Assembly (NCBI GenBank): GCA_964648365.1
Contig: CAZYLK010000073.1
Location: 1 to 27,255 of the forward strand
Direction: 5' to 3'
Source of the DNA: SURF-32 sp964648365
Lineage (GTDB): Bacteria; Planctomycetota; Phycisphaerae; UBA1845
DNA: 27,255 nucleotides
The position numbers and the translations under genes are program-made. Positions 1 to 7,703 of the stretch are shown here, one piece after another. The notes beneath the pieces are model-generated. The model had not been told where the DNA came from, made no database searches, and saw only the letters and a program-made list of their open reading frames with translations. Each line of letters opens with the position of its first letter. Within the stretch, counting starts at the first letter, position 1.

Positions 1-1
1 C

Positions 2-55
2 GACGGCGAGAATCTGCCGGTGCATGTGTACGCGGGGGTGCAGATTGAGGAGTGA
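2..55 (+). CDS. C-terminal end of a gene entering from the left (partial)
   Basis: The frame starting at base 2 reads DGENLPVHVYAGVQIEE and ends at a TGA at 53-55. Third codon positions are mostly G or C, as in the real genes of this window, and the other two forward frames look less like coding sequence. Seventeen residues are too few to assign a family. It could be a chance frame, so confidence is low. Confidence 0.4.
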   Translation, partial: DGENLPVHVYAGVQIEE

Positions 56-169
56 GTTCGGCGCGGGTGCTCGAGGTTGGGGACATTGGGCTTTCGATAT
101 TCGAGTGGTGCAGACGTATATGGTCCGATAACGATCGGCGGCGAAGATACTGAACGATCTCAGTCTCCT

Positions 170-202
170 ACTTAGCAAACTCCTGCCTTTACTTGACAAA
201 CT
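170..202. promoter_or_regulatory. Direct repeat upstream of the ATPase gene, candidate operator
   Basis: ACTTAGCAAACT (170-181) and ACTTGACAAACT (191-202) match at 10 of 12 positions and start 21 bp apart, which is two helical turns. The second copy contains a perfect TTGACA (193-198), but no good -10 hexamer lies 16-18 bp after it before the gene starts. The spacing suggests a protein binding site close to the start at 212 or 224. The rest of 56-211 shows nothing else recognisable. Confidence 0.35.
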
Positions 203-211
203 GTCTGCGGT

Positions 212-1513
212 ATGGTTGGGTTTATGACCCCATTACATCCTGCCGTGGCTCAAGAGATAGCGATCCAAGCTGGTCAGGCCTTCCAGCCTCGCACGCCCAT
301 CAGCACGCGCGAGCTGTTCGCCGGGCGATGGGAACAGCTGACCGCCGTTGCCGACGCGGTCGGTCAGGTAGGACTCCATGTCGTCATTTATGGCGAGCGC
401 GGGGTCGGAAAAACCTCGTTGGCGAACGTCGTGCGGCCCGTCCTTCACGTCTTCGATGGTCGGACGGACGCGACGGAAGACGGCGCAGACGCCGAACGGA
501 TCGTGGTCAAGATCAACGCACACATGAACGACACGTTCGGCTTGGTGTGGCGCCGCGCGCTGGATGAGATCGCAATTGCGGAAGAGCAGCCGGTGCTGGG
601 GTTTCGACGTGGCCCGGCCGAGCGAAACGTCGTCCCACTGTCGATCGCGTGGAACCTCCCAAGCTCCCTCGGCATCGATGACGTTCGCCGGGTCCTTAGC
701 GGATTACCTGGCGCCGTGTTCATTTTTGATGAGTTTGACCGCACGCAAGAGAACGTCGGCACCGAGTTTACTGACTTGGTCAAGGCGCTGTCCGACTTTC
801 AGACGCCAGTGACGATCGTGCTTGTCGGCGTAGCCGACACAATCGACGAGCTTCTGCGCGGGCATGGATCCATAGGGAGAGCACTCGTTCAGGTGCACAT
901 GCCTCGTATGCGACGTGATGAGTTACTCGACATTTTGAAGAAAGCAGAGGCGCGACTGGATATCTCTTTTGATGCAGACGCTGCGCAGCGCATCGTCCAG
1001 ATGTCACTTGGCCTCCCCCACTATACGCACGTGGTTGGACTCATCTCGGTTCGAAAAGCCTGCGGTCGCTTGTCGAGCATTATCGAGAAGAGCGACGTCA
1101 GCGACGCGCTGGTGGACGCGAGCAAGCAAGCGGAGCAGACTCTCATCTCCGAATACACGACAGCCACGCGAAGCGCCCACCGGGACGCCCTCTATGGCCA
1201 TGTACTCCTCGCGTGTGCAATTACTGCGTCCATGGGGACCGATGAACTCGGCTACTTCCAGCCCTCCAGCATCGTCGGTCCGCTTGAGGTGATACTACCT
1301 AGCAAGAAGATTGAGATCGCTAGTTTCAGCAGGCACTTGGCAGAGTTCTGCGACACGAAACGCGGCAATGTTCTACAGCGTACGGGACAGGAGCGTGCCT
1401 TCCGTTTCCGATTCCGAAACCCGCTTCTTCCGCCGTTCGTGATCTTACGAGGGCTCGCCGCCAAACACATCAACGTCGACCAATTGGATCGCCTCACTGC
1501 TGCCGCCGAATAG
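212..1513 (+). CDS. AAA-type P-loop ATPase, ORC/Cdc6-like, unknown role
   Basis: A 433-residue protein. Visible motifs are Walker A GERGVGKTS (residues 61-69), Walker B AVFIFDEFDR (168-177), a sensor-1-like strand VTIVLVGVADT (200-210) and an arginine near 223 (GSIGRALVQ) placed like an arginine finger. This order fits the AAA_16/ORC1-Cdc6-like class, whose members act as nucleotide switches on DNA or in defence and transposition systems. The C-terminal third (about 290-433) matches nothing I know. There is no signal peptide, so it should be cytoplasmic. A second ATG at 224 is an equally good start, and neither has a clear ribosome binding site. It stands alone: the next gene converges on it with 17 bp between stop codons. 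Its base composition looks less GC-rich than its neighbours, which may mean recent acquisition. The fold class is fairly certain and the role is unknown. Confidence 0.8.
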   Translation: MVGFMTPLHPAVAQEIAIQAGQAFQPRTPISTRELFAGRWEQLTAVADAVGQVGLHVVIYGERGVGKTSLANVVRPVLHVFDGRTDATEDGADAERIVVKINAHMNDTFGLVWRRALDEIAIAEEQPVLGFRRGPAERNVVPLSIAWNLPSSLGIDDVRRVLSGLPGAVFIFDEFDRTQENVGTEFTDLVKALSDFQTPVTIVLVGVADTIDELLRGHGSIGRALVQVHMPRMRRDELLDILKKAEARLDISFDADAAQRIVQMSLGLPHYTHVVGLISVRKACGRLSSIIEKSDVSDALVDASKQAEQTLISEYTTATRSAHRDALYGHVLLACAITASMGTDELGYFQPSSIVGPLEVILPSKKIEIASFSRHLAEFCDTKRGNVLQRTGQERAFRFRFRNPLLPPFVILRGLAAKHINVDQLDRLTAAAE

Positions 1514-1530
1514 CTCGTGCCGGCCGCGCC

Positions 1531-2931
1531 TCAGCAATCCGTCTCGCCGCAATCTCCCGGGCACTCGACCAGGCACACTTCGTGCGCGCCGGCGTCGGCG
1601 TTGCGGAACGTCGCCTTGGCCTTGCCGCGGCGATCAACCACGCCCAGCGCCTGCCGGTCGCCGTCGAGCACGAAGGTCAGCGTCGTGCCTTCGGGCAGGC
1701 TGCTCTTGAGCTTCGCCTTGACCTTGAACGGCGCCTGGCGACCCTTGCACGACGCTTTCACCTTGCGGATCAGGTCGCACTGGCCGGGGCCGCCGCCGGT
1801 GGGATGGTGGTAGCCCATGTCCACCAGGCCCGCGTCGCCGACTTGATCCGTCCGAGTTGTGCGATCGTCAAGGCCGATCGCCTGCGACGAAGCGCTGCCG
1901 GCATCGACGCAGGGGCTGTCGTTCGGTTCGCCGGCCGAGCGCTGGGACAGGTAGAAGCCGCCGAACGGGCCGCTCAGGAACAGCGGATCCTCGTCGATGT
2001 TGCCCTCGCCGTTCCAGCCGCCCTGAATGTCGGTGTAGGTCACGGTTGGCGTGCCCTGGGCGATCTCAATCTCGTTGGGAACGTTCGCCCACAGGATGCA
2101 GTCCTGAATGACCGGGTCGCTGGCGCGGTTGAGGAAAAACGCCCCGCCGCGGGTAGCCTGGTTTCCGCTGATGGTGCAATTGTAGAACTCGGGGGTCGCC
2201 CCGGCGTTGAGCATGACGCCGCCGCCGCCGATGCCGCCGTCGGTGGCGGTGTTGTTGACCACAAGGCAGTTGAAGAACACCGGCGCGGCCGCGCTGCAGA
2301 AGATGCCGCCGCCGATGCCGCAGGTGTTCTCGGCGATGATGCAATGCTCGAAGCGGGCGGTGCTGCGATCGCAGAAGACGGCGCCGCCGCCGCTGCTGTT
2401 GCGATAGAACTCGCAGCCGCGCACCAGCGCCGCGCTGCCGGGTCCGCAGAACAGGGCGCCGCCGTTGTAGATGCCGGCGGTGTTGGTGTCGAAGACGCAG
2501 GCTTCGATGGTCGGGCTGGCGTTGTTAAGACACGTCACACCGCCGCCGAGCTCGCGCCGGGCGCCCGTATCGCCGTTAAGGATCGTGAAGCCGCGCAGCA
2601 CCGCGTCGCGCGTCTCGCCGGTCTGGAAGATGAACGCGCGGCCGAGCCGCTGGCAGTCGATCGTGCAGGCGGCGGCGCCATTCTCGGATTCGACGGTGAT
2701 GGCTTTGCCGCGGAAGTCGATGTCGCGGTTGCCGGTGCCGGTGTAGACGCCGTCTGCGACCAGGACGGTGTCGCCGTTGCCGGCGGCGTCGATGCCGCGC
2801 TGGATCGTGGGCTGGTCCTGCGGCACGCGGATCACGTCAGCCAGGGCGGCCGAACCCCATGCCATCAAAGCGACGACGGCGAACGCAGCCGATCCGAGCG
2901 ACGAACCGCAGCATATACGATTGGCAGGCAT
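1531..2931 (-). CDS. Exported right-handed beta-helix protein with Cys-containing C-terminal domain
   Basis: A 466-residue protein. An N-terminal signal peptide (hydrophobic FAVVALMAWGSAALA, cleavage near residue 31) is followed by VIRVPQDQPTIQRGIDAA and GDTVLVADGVYTGTGN, the usual opening of pectin-lyase-like parallel beta-helix proteins. Then come many coils of the form PTIEACVFDTN, GGGIFCSAAAPVFFNC and EFYNCTISGNQATRGGAF. The helix part ends at MGYHHP, close to residue 376. Residues 385-466 form a separate domain starting with Cys and having a second Cys ten residues later (CDLIRKVKASCK), also found in the proteins at 3443 and 8507. No catalytic residues can be assigned; binding or structural surface proteins and polysaccharide lyases share this fold. 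It is a paralogue of the protein at 25659, which lacks the C-terminal domain. It is divergent from the gene at 3443. Confidence 0.88.
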   Translation of the reverse strand: MPANRICCGSSLGSAAFAVVALMAWGSAALADVIRVPQDQPTIQRGIDAAGNGDTVLVADGVYTGTGNRDIDFRGKAITVESENGAAACTIDCQRLGRAFIFQTGETRDAVLRGFTILNGDTGARRELGGGVTCLNNASPTIEACVFDTNTAGIYNGGALFCGPGSAALVRGCEFYRNSSGGGAVFCDRSTARFEHCIIAENTCGIGGGIFCSAAAPVFFNCLVVNNTATDGGIGGGGVMLNAGATPEFYNCTISGNQATRGGAFFLNRASDPVIQDCILWANVPNEIEIAQGTPTVTYTDIQGGWNGEGNIDEDPLFLSGPFGGFYLSQRSAGEPNDSPCVDAGSASSQAIGLDDRTTRTDQVGDAGLVDMGYHHPTGGGPGQCDLIRKVKASCKGRQAPFKVKAKLKSSLPEGTTLTFVLDGDRQALGVVDRRGKAKATFRNADAGAHEVCLVECPGDCGETDC

Positions 2932-3050
2932 TTGATAATCCTCCCGACGAAGCGAGACTGACGAAACCAGACCCCGGCGGCCGCGGTTCCGGAGGCGGTC
3001 CGCCGGCCAGCCCGGCCATTGTAGCGAATGGGGGGCGGATTCCGAAGCGG

Positions 3051-3129
3051 TGGGGGAAGTTAACGCAAAGGCGCGAAGGTGCGAAGGTGCAAAGAAGAAG
3101 AAGAGAAGAGAAGAAGAAGGTAAGAAGAG
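3051..3129 (+). repeat. CGCAAAG-type interspersed repeat, copy a
   Basis: GGGGAAGTTAACGCAAAGG is followed by alternating GCGAAGG and GTGCAAAG steps and then a purine tract of GAA and GAG. Copy b (3271-3360) is the same element in reverse orientation about 140 bp further on. The pair sits between the divergent genes starting at 2931 and 3443. Short CGCAAAGG-type phrases are common intergenic sequences in many bacteria; their origin is unknown to me. Confidence 0.75.
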
Positions 3130-3149
3130 TGGGAGGGTCAGGGAAGAAC

Positions 3150-3270
3150 GTCAGACGGTAGGACAGGACGTCAGCAGGGCGGCGGGGCAGCAGGGCGGCA
3201 AGTCGGCGCGAGTCGGCAAATTGACCGGTCGGCAAATCGGCCGGTCGGCAGGACGGCAGGCGAGCAGCAG
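3150..3270. repeat. GGTCGGCA/GGCGGCA low-complexity stretch
   Basis: Degenerate repeats of CGGTCGGCAAATCGG, GGCAGGACGGCAGG and GCAGGGCGGC fill the stretch between inverted repeat copies a and b. No open frame with a ribosome binding site is seen here. It looks like another simple-phrase repeat nested inside the inverted pair. Confidence 0.5.
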
Positions 3271-3360
3271 ACGCCCCCCCACCCCACCCTCTTCTTCTCT
3301 TCTCTTCTCTTCTCTTTGCGCCTTTGCACCTTCGCGCCTTTGCGTTGATTTCTTCCCCCG
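3271..3360 (-). repeat. CGCAAAG-type interspersed repeat, copy b (inverted to a)
   Basis: The pyrimidine tract TCTTCTCTTCTCTTC and then TTTGCGCCTTTGCACC, TTCGCGCCTTTGCG and TTTCTTCCCCC form the reverse complement of copy a with few differences. Together a and b could fold into a long hairpin if transcribed. The end of copy b lies only about 80 bp upstream of the start of the gene at 3443, so it may affect that promoter region. Confidence 0.75.
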
Positions 3361-3442
3361 CGTGTTTGTGCTACACTCTCGCCAGCGGGAAACGGCCCGC
3401 GGCCGGCTGGGGGTTGTGCTGCATCAAAGGGGGATTTGAACC

Positions 3443-4285
3443 GTGAATCGCATTTTGAGAACCGCCGTCGCCGTGTCGGCTGCGGTCGCGCTCGCACCGA
3501 TCGCGGGCGCGCAGACCACTGTCTACAACAACTTCGGCCCCGGTAACGGCGGCTTCGACTACAACTGGGGGCTGGGCTGGACGGTTGCGGGGCCGGACGT
3601 GCCCAATCAGTACGGCGTCGAGCAGGCGTTTCAGTTCACGCCCACAGCGAGCGGCGTGGTGTCGGACGTCTGGGTCGCCATGTGGTACGTCCCGCTCGAT
3701 CAACTCCCCGATGAGGTGACGTTCCGCATCGCCACCGACCCGGACGGCCTGCCGCCGAAGCTGGAAAACGTGATGGAAGAGTGGGTCATCACGGAGTTTG
3801 AATCGTGGGACCACTGGAGCCCGCCGCATCATCTGGTGGGCAGCGGCGCGTCGCGACTGGAAGCGGGCAAGACGTACTGGCTGTGGGCGGAAGGCGGGCA
3901 GACGACGCGCTGCGGATGGTGCATGAACCCGGACCCGCGCGTGCTCCTGCCGCACACGCTCCGCCGCGAGGGCGAGAACTGGCTGGGCATCAGCAACGAA
4001 ACCGCCAGCGCCGTCCGAATCGACGTCGGCGGCGGCATCGCCTGCGACGACGTCAAGAAGGCGAAGTTCTCCTGCAAGCGCGGCAAGCTCAAGATGAAGG
4101 TGAAGATGGCGTCGGGCGACTTCGACGGGCAGACGCTGACCGTCGACTATGAAAGCGGCTCGACCGAGCTGACCATCGACGGCAGGAAGGCCAAAGGCAA
4201 GGTCAAGCGTCTCAGCGGTCCGATGACCGTCCGGCTGACCCGTCCGGCGTGTCCGCAGTTCGATGCTGAAGTGGACTGCGGGTGA
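3443..4285 (+). CDS. Exported protein with Cys-containing C-terminal domain, unknown function
   Basis: A 280-residue protein with a GTG start, chosen because AAAGGGGGA (3426-3434) lies 8 bp upstream. A signal peptide (AVAVSAAVALAPIAGA, cleavage near residue 23) precedes a ~175-residue beta-rich domain (TTVYNNFGPG, WTVAGPDVPNQYGVEQAFQFTP, LEAGKTYWLWAE) that resembles the 'choice-of-anchor' domains of PEP-CTERM-type exported proteins. No PEP-CTERM tail is present. Instead residues 201-280 form the same domain seen at the ends of the proteins at 1531 and 8507, again with Cys at its first position and at +10 (CDDVKKAKFSCK). The domain is lysine-rich and beta-strand-like. Both flanks carry CGCAAAG-type repeats. 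Exported location is likely; no function can be assigned. Confidence 0.85.
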   Translation: MNRILRTAVAVSAAVALAPIAGAQTTVYNNFGPGNGGFDYNWGLGWTVAGPDVPNQYGVEQAFQFTPTASGVVSDVWVAMWYVPLDQLPDEVTFRIATDPDGLPPKLENVMEEWVITEFESWDHWSPPHHLVGSGASRLEAGKTYWLWAEGGQTTRCGWCMNPDPRVLLPHTLRREGENWLGISNETASAVRIDVGGGIACDDVKKAKFSCKRGKLKMKVKMASGDFDGQTLTVDYESGSTELTIDGRKAKGKVKRLSGPMTVRLTRPACPQFDAEVDCG

Positions 4286-4290
4286 GGCGG

Positions 4291-4368
4291 CCCCGCGGGG
4301 GGGGGAAGAAGTCAACGCAAAGGCGCAAAGGTGCGAAGATGCAAAGAAGAGGAAGAGAAGGAGAAGAT
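4291..4368 (+). repeat. CGCAAAG-type interspersed repeat, copy c
   Basis: The copy begins six bases after the stop codon of the gene at 3443 with a nine-G run (4297-4305), then GAAGAAGTCAACGCAAAGG, GCAAAGGTGCGAAG and a GAAGAG purine tract. It has the same orientation as copy a. Confidence 0.75.
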
Positions 4369-4412
4369 ATAGCGCAAGCGAAGAGAAGAGAATCAGAGCG
4401 ATGAGTGGCGTG

Positions 4413-4469
4413 GCGGGGAAGTTAACGCAAAGAGAGGCGAAGGTGCAAAGAAGAGGAAGAAGGGAAGAA
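4413..4469 (+). repeat. CGCAAAG-type interspersed repeat, copy d (shortened)
   Basis: GCGGGGAAGTTAACGCAAAG, GAGGCGAAGGTGCAAAG and a purine tract repeat the pattern of copy c 120 bp downstream, with part of the middle missing. It keeps the orientation of a and c. Confidence 0.7.
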
Positions 4470-4516
4470 CAACGCGACTACTCCGCTCACCTCGCTCCAC
4501 ACTCCACACTCCACTT

Positions 4517-4574
4517 GTCTCTCTTCTTCTCTGCGCCTTTGCACCTTCGCGCCTTTGCGTTGATTTCTTCCCCG
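4517..4574 (-). repeat. CGCAAAG-type interspersed repeat, copy e (inverted)
   Basis: TCTCTTCTTCTCTGCGCC, then TTTGCACCTTCGCGCCTTTGCG and TTGATTTCTTCCCC, form the reverse complement of copies c and d. It ends 34 bp before the stop codon of the convergent RTX-like gene. Copies c, d and e together fill almost the whole gap between two convergent genes, where a transcript from either side could form a long hairpin and act in termination. Confidence 0.75.
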
Positions 4575-4608
4575 GCTTGCCTGCACTGCACCGGCACCGG
4601 CGATCCCG

Positions 4609-7215
4609 CTATTCGTTGATCGTGACCTGGATCAGGTCGGTGACGCCGGGGTTGACCGTGATGTTGTCAACGCCGCCCAGGCCGTTGACGGTCACGCGAT
4701 CGCGGGCTGCTTCGGGCTGGCGCATCTCGACCGCGGCGCGGAGGCCGTTGACCAGCACGCTGCTTCCGAACACGGACAGCCGAATCGTATCCGGCAACGG
4801 CGTTCCCTGAATGGTGATCGAATCCGGCTGCGCGTCGCCCTGCTCGCCGCCGGGCAATGCCGCCAGGTCCAGCGTGACGATCTCCACCGCGGTGCCGGTC
4901 AGGTCGCCCACGGTGACTGCGTCCGCGCCGCCGAGCGCGTTGCAGCGCACCTGCTCGACGCCGTCGAGGTCCATCACGATGTTGGCGACGTTGCGGGTGA
5001 AGCGCAGGCGCGGTCCGTTGGCGGACAGGTCGATCAGTTCGCCGACGTTGCTGCCGTTGAAGTTCATTACGTCGAAACCGGCGCCGCCCTCGACGGTGTC
5101 GCTGCCGTCGCCTGGATCCCAGTTGAAGACGTCCGAACCCTTCAGCATCAGCACCAGATCGCTGCCCATGTTGCCGTCGATGAAGTCGCTGCCGTCGCCG
5201 CCGATGATGAGGTCGGCGCCGTCGCCGCCCAGCAGCGTGTCGTCGCCCTTCCCGCCGTCGATGGTCAGGGGGACGCCCTGCCCGGCCATCCCGTTGCGCC
5301 CGCGGATGGTGTCCGCGCCCTTGAGGCCGAACACGATCATGCTCGCGTTGCCGGCCGCGTCCACCGCCGCCGGAACACCCTCAAACATAGCTCGCACCCC
5401 GCCGTTTGGAGACGCCATCAGCTCGATGACGTCGTTGCCGTTCGTGCCCATGACGTGAAGCTGATCGGACCCCACGCCGTCGACCAGGGCACGATCTACG
5501 GCCGGATCGGCATGTTGCAACAATACCTCGGCCCCGGCGCCGTCGACGCGTAGTGACGTCCCCTCCGCGCGGGCGGTGAACGTCTCGGCTGCGCCGGTGC
5601 CCACCAGGCGGATGGTATCCGCCTGCGTGTCGCCCGACTCGCCGCCGAGCAGGGCGGCCAGATCAACATGGACGGTCTTTACCGCCGTCGCGGACAGGTC
5701 ATGCACGTCGATGGTGTCTGCGCCGCCCAGCACGTTGCACGTGACCAGTTCCACGTCGTCGATGTCCATGACGATGTTGGCGACGTTGCGGGTGAGGCGG
5801 AGGCGCCCGCCGTTGGCGGAGAGGTCGAGGATTTCACCAACGTTGCTGCCGTTGAACCGCAGTTGATCAAACCCGTTCCCGCCTTCGAGCGTGTCGCTGG
5901 CATCGCCGGGATCCCAGACAAACGTGTCGTTGCCGCTGCCGCCCAGGACCAGGTCGTTGCCGCGATCGCCGTCGAGGACGTCATGCCCGCTGCCGCCAAT
6001 CAGCAGGTCATCGCCGTCGCTGCCGTCAATCGTGTCGTTGCCCTTGCCACCGTCGAGGATGAGCGGGATCCCCTGCCCGGCCATGCCTTCGACCGCTGTA
6101 ATGCGATCGTCTCCTTTCAGTCCGTTGACGACCAGTTCCGCATCGCCGACGACATCGAGCGCTGCGGCCGCGTCGTTGACGAACACTCGCGCGCCGCCGA
6201 CGGGCGACGGCATCAACTGGATGAAATCGTCGCGATTGGTGCCGTTCGCATGTGCCTGGTCCGACCCACTGCCGTTGATGACCGCGCGGTCCGACCCCAC
6301 GTCTCCATGTCGCACGACGACCCGAAGGCTCGGCGTTGCAACGTGCAGCGCCGTTCCGTCGGGCGTAGCGGTGAACATCTCCGAGGCGCCCGTCCCGTTG
6401 CAGATCACGCTGTCCGGTCGCCCGTCGCCGGCGTCTCCGCCGAGCGTCCCCGCGAGATCCACAACCACGATTTCCACGGCCGTGCCGGAAAGGTCATTGA
6501 TCGTGACCGCGTCGTCGCCGCCCAGTGCGTTCAGCAAGACCTCTTCCAGTCCGTCGAGGTCCATCACGATGTTGGCGACGTTGCGTGTGAACCGCAGCCG
6601 CCCGCCGTTGGGCGTGAACTCGTACAGTTCGTTGGCCGCGCTGCCGTTGAACTGAAGTCGGTCGAACCCGCCCTGACCCTCGATGATGTCGCTGGCGTCG
6701 CCGGGATCCCAGACGAAGACGTCGTCGCCCCCGCCCATCAGCACCTGATCGTTGCCGCGATTGCCATCGATGACGTCGTCGCCGCCGCCGCCGATCAGGA
6801 GTTCATCGCCCAACCCGCCCAGCAATGTGTCGTTGCCCTCGCCGCCATTGAGGGTCGTCTGATGTTCGTGCGTGAAGGGCCCGTTGAACTCGCTGATGCG
6901 GACAAAATCGTCTCCGTCGCCCGCGTCGATCAGGATTGCGCCGAACGTTGCCCGATCGACGGCAAACTCCACCGAACCGTTGTCGTCGACGTCGATTTCC
7001 AGAATGGTCGCGTTGCCGCTGCGCAAGCCCACTGAGAGTCGGTCCGCGTCGGCATCGCCTTCGACGCGCAACACGCCGCCGTCGATGCGGACGGTGTAAC
7101 CGGCCTCGACCGGCCCCGTCAGCAGGAGCGACAGCGCTACTGAACTCCCGACGGCCATTCTCCCCAGCATGCGCCGCCCGCAGCCGCGGCGGCGAGTGTA
7201 TTCACGAACAATCAT
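4609..7215 (-). CDS. Exported RTX-like calcium-binding repeat protein of three tandem units
   Basis: About 868 residues. The start at 7215 (ATG) is preferred over a GTG at 7242 because AGGAG lies 11 bp upstream of it. A basic n-region and hydrophobic stretch (VALSLLLTGPVEA) form a signal peptide. Three clusters of RTX/haemolysin-type nonapeptides (GGEGNDTLLGG, GGKGNDTIDGSDGDDLLIGG, GGKGDDTLLGGDGADLIIGG) lie near residues 120, 385 and 650, each followed by FVWDPGD or FNWDPGD and by LRFTRNVANIVMD-type strands. In this family GGxGxDxxx turns bind calcium and build a beta-roll outside the cell. The units are spaced by exactly 795 bp. There is no C-terminal type I secretion signal I can identify, and an N-terminal signal peptide argues for Sec export instead. 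Function is probably structural or surface-related. Classic toxin domains are absent. Confidence 0.87.
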   Translation of the reverse strand: MIVREYTRRRGCGRRMLGRMAVGSSVALSLLLTGPVEAGYTVRIDGGVLRVEGDADADRLSVGLRSGNATILEIDVDDNGSVEFAVDRATFGAILIDAGDGDDFVRISEFNGPFTHEHQTTLNGGEGNDTLLGGLGDELLIGGGGDDVIDGNRGNDQVLMGGGDDVFVWDPGDASDIIEGQGGFDRLQFNGSAANELYEFTPNGGRLRFTRNVANIVMDLDGLEEVLLNALGGDDAVTINDLSGTAVEIVVVDLAGTLGGDAGDGRPDSVICNGTGASEMFTATPDGTALHVATPSLRVVVRHGDVGSDRAVINGSGSDQAHANGTNRDDFIQLMPSPVGGARVFVNDAAAALDVVGDAELVVNGLKGDDRITAVEGMAGQGIPLILDGGKGNDTIDGSDGDDLLIGGSGHDVLDGDRGNDLVLGGSGNDTFVWDPGDASDTLEGGNGFDQLRFNGSNVGEILDLSANGGRLRLTRNVANIVMDIDDVELVTCNVLGGADTIDVHDLSATAVKTVHVDLAALLGGESGDTQADTIRLVGTGAAETFTARAEGTSLRVDGAGAEVLLQHADPAVDRALVDGVGSDQLHVMGTNGNDVIELMASPNGGVRAMFEGVPAAVDAAGNASMIVFGLKGADTIRGRNGMAGQGVPLTIDGGKGDDTLLGGDGADLIIGGDGSDFIDGNMGSDLVLMLKGSDVFNWDPGDGSDTVEGGAGFDVMNFNGSNVGELIDLSANGPRLRFTRNVANIVMDLDGVEQVRCNALGGADAVTVGDLTGTAVEIVTLDLAALPGGEQGDAQPDSITIQGTPLPDTIRLSVFGSSVLVNGLRAAVEMRQPEAARDRVTVNGLGGVDNITVNPGVTDLIQVTINE

Positions 7216-7703
7216 CTTCCTGCATACTCCTCTTGGGTCCACCGCGCGCCTTGACCGGCAGTCGTGCGCGCGTGGTGGCGGTCATTATAGACTCCAGGGC
7301 ATGCCTCGATTCCATCGATGGCACGCGGGCGACGTATCGCCGGCGGAGTCGGCGCGTGACGGCCAGCTCCCCATTCGATCTAAGCGACGATCCCCGGTCG
7401 ACCATCACGGCCCGGAGGTCGAGCCGAGCCGGCCAGACAGGTTCAGACGTACCGGCTGACACCGGGCGGCCGGCCACCGGTCCAACTCGAAGCCGGAAAG
7501 CGGACTACAAACCCCGGACGCGACGCTGCGTATCCGGACGGGATTTGGTTTCGAGGCACCTCTGCGGGTACACTATTTCCGAAGATCAGGCAGAGCCGCC
7601 GACGGGCGATCATGGTTGGGCGGGCGCAGAGGCGCCCCGGGGGCCTGATACGCCGCGAATCATATCCGGCCGCGGCGCCGCGATGTTACGTGGAGGAAGA
7701 ACG
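7216..7703. other. Intergenic region between divergent genes
   Basis: This stretch separates the RTX-like gene (-) from the DUF4198-like gene (+). Apart from the candidate promoter at 7545-7574 and ribosome binding sites at its two ends I see no conserved gene, RNA or repeat. Short open frames exist but lack ribosome binding sites. Confidence 0.5.
7545..7574 (+). promoter_or_regulatory. Candidate sigma70-type promoter for the DUF4198-propeller pair
   Basis: TTGGTT (7545-7550) and TACACT (7569-7574) are separated by 18 bp and lie 130 bp upstream of the ATG at 7704. Both hexamers are partial matches, so this is a weak prediction. Confidence 0.3.

Noticed and set aside
193..198. Perfect TTGACA as a -35 box for the ATPase gene
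   Set aside because: No -10 hexamer lies at a proper distance; a start there would fall within or after the start codon.
1582..2961. Long plus-strand open frame opposite the beta-helix gene
   Set aside because: It is Ala-rich shadow coding caused by high GC. The minus strand has a signal peptide and a clear family match.
5668..7035. 455-residue plus-strand open frame opposite the RTX-like gene
   Set aside because: It repeats with the same 795-bp period as the real gene and has no ribosome binding site or known motif.
6936..7703. N-terminal extension of the DUF4198-like protein
   Set aside because: It is Arg-rich, overlaps the RTX-like gene, and the strong ribosome binding site plus signal peptide place the start at 7704.
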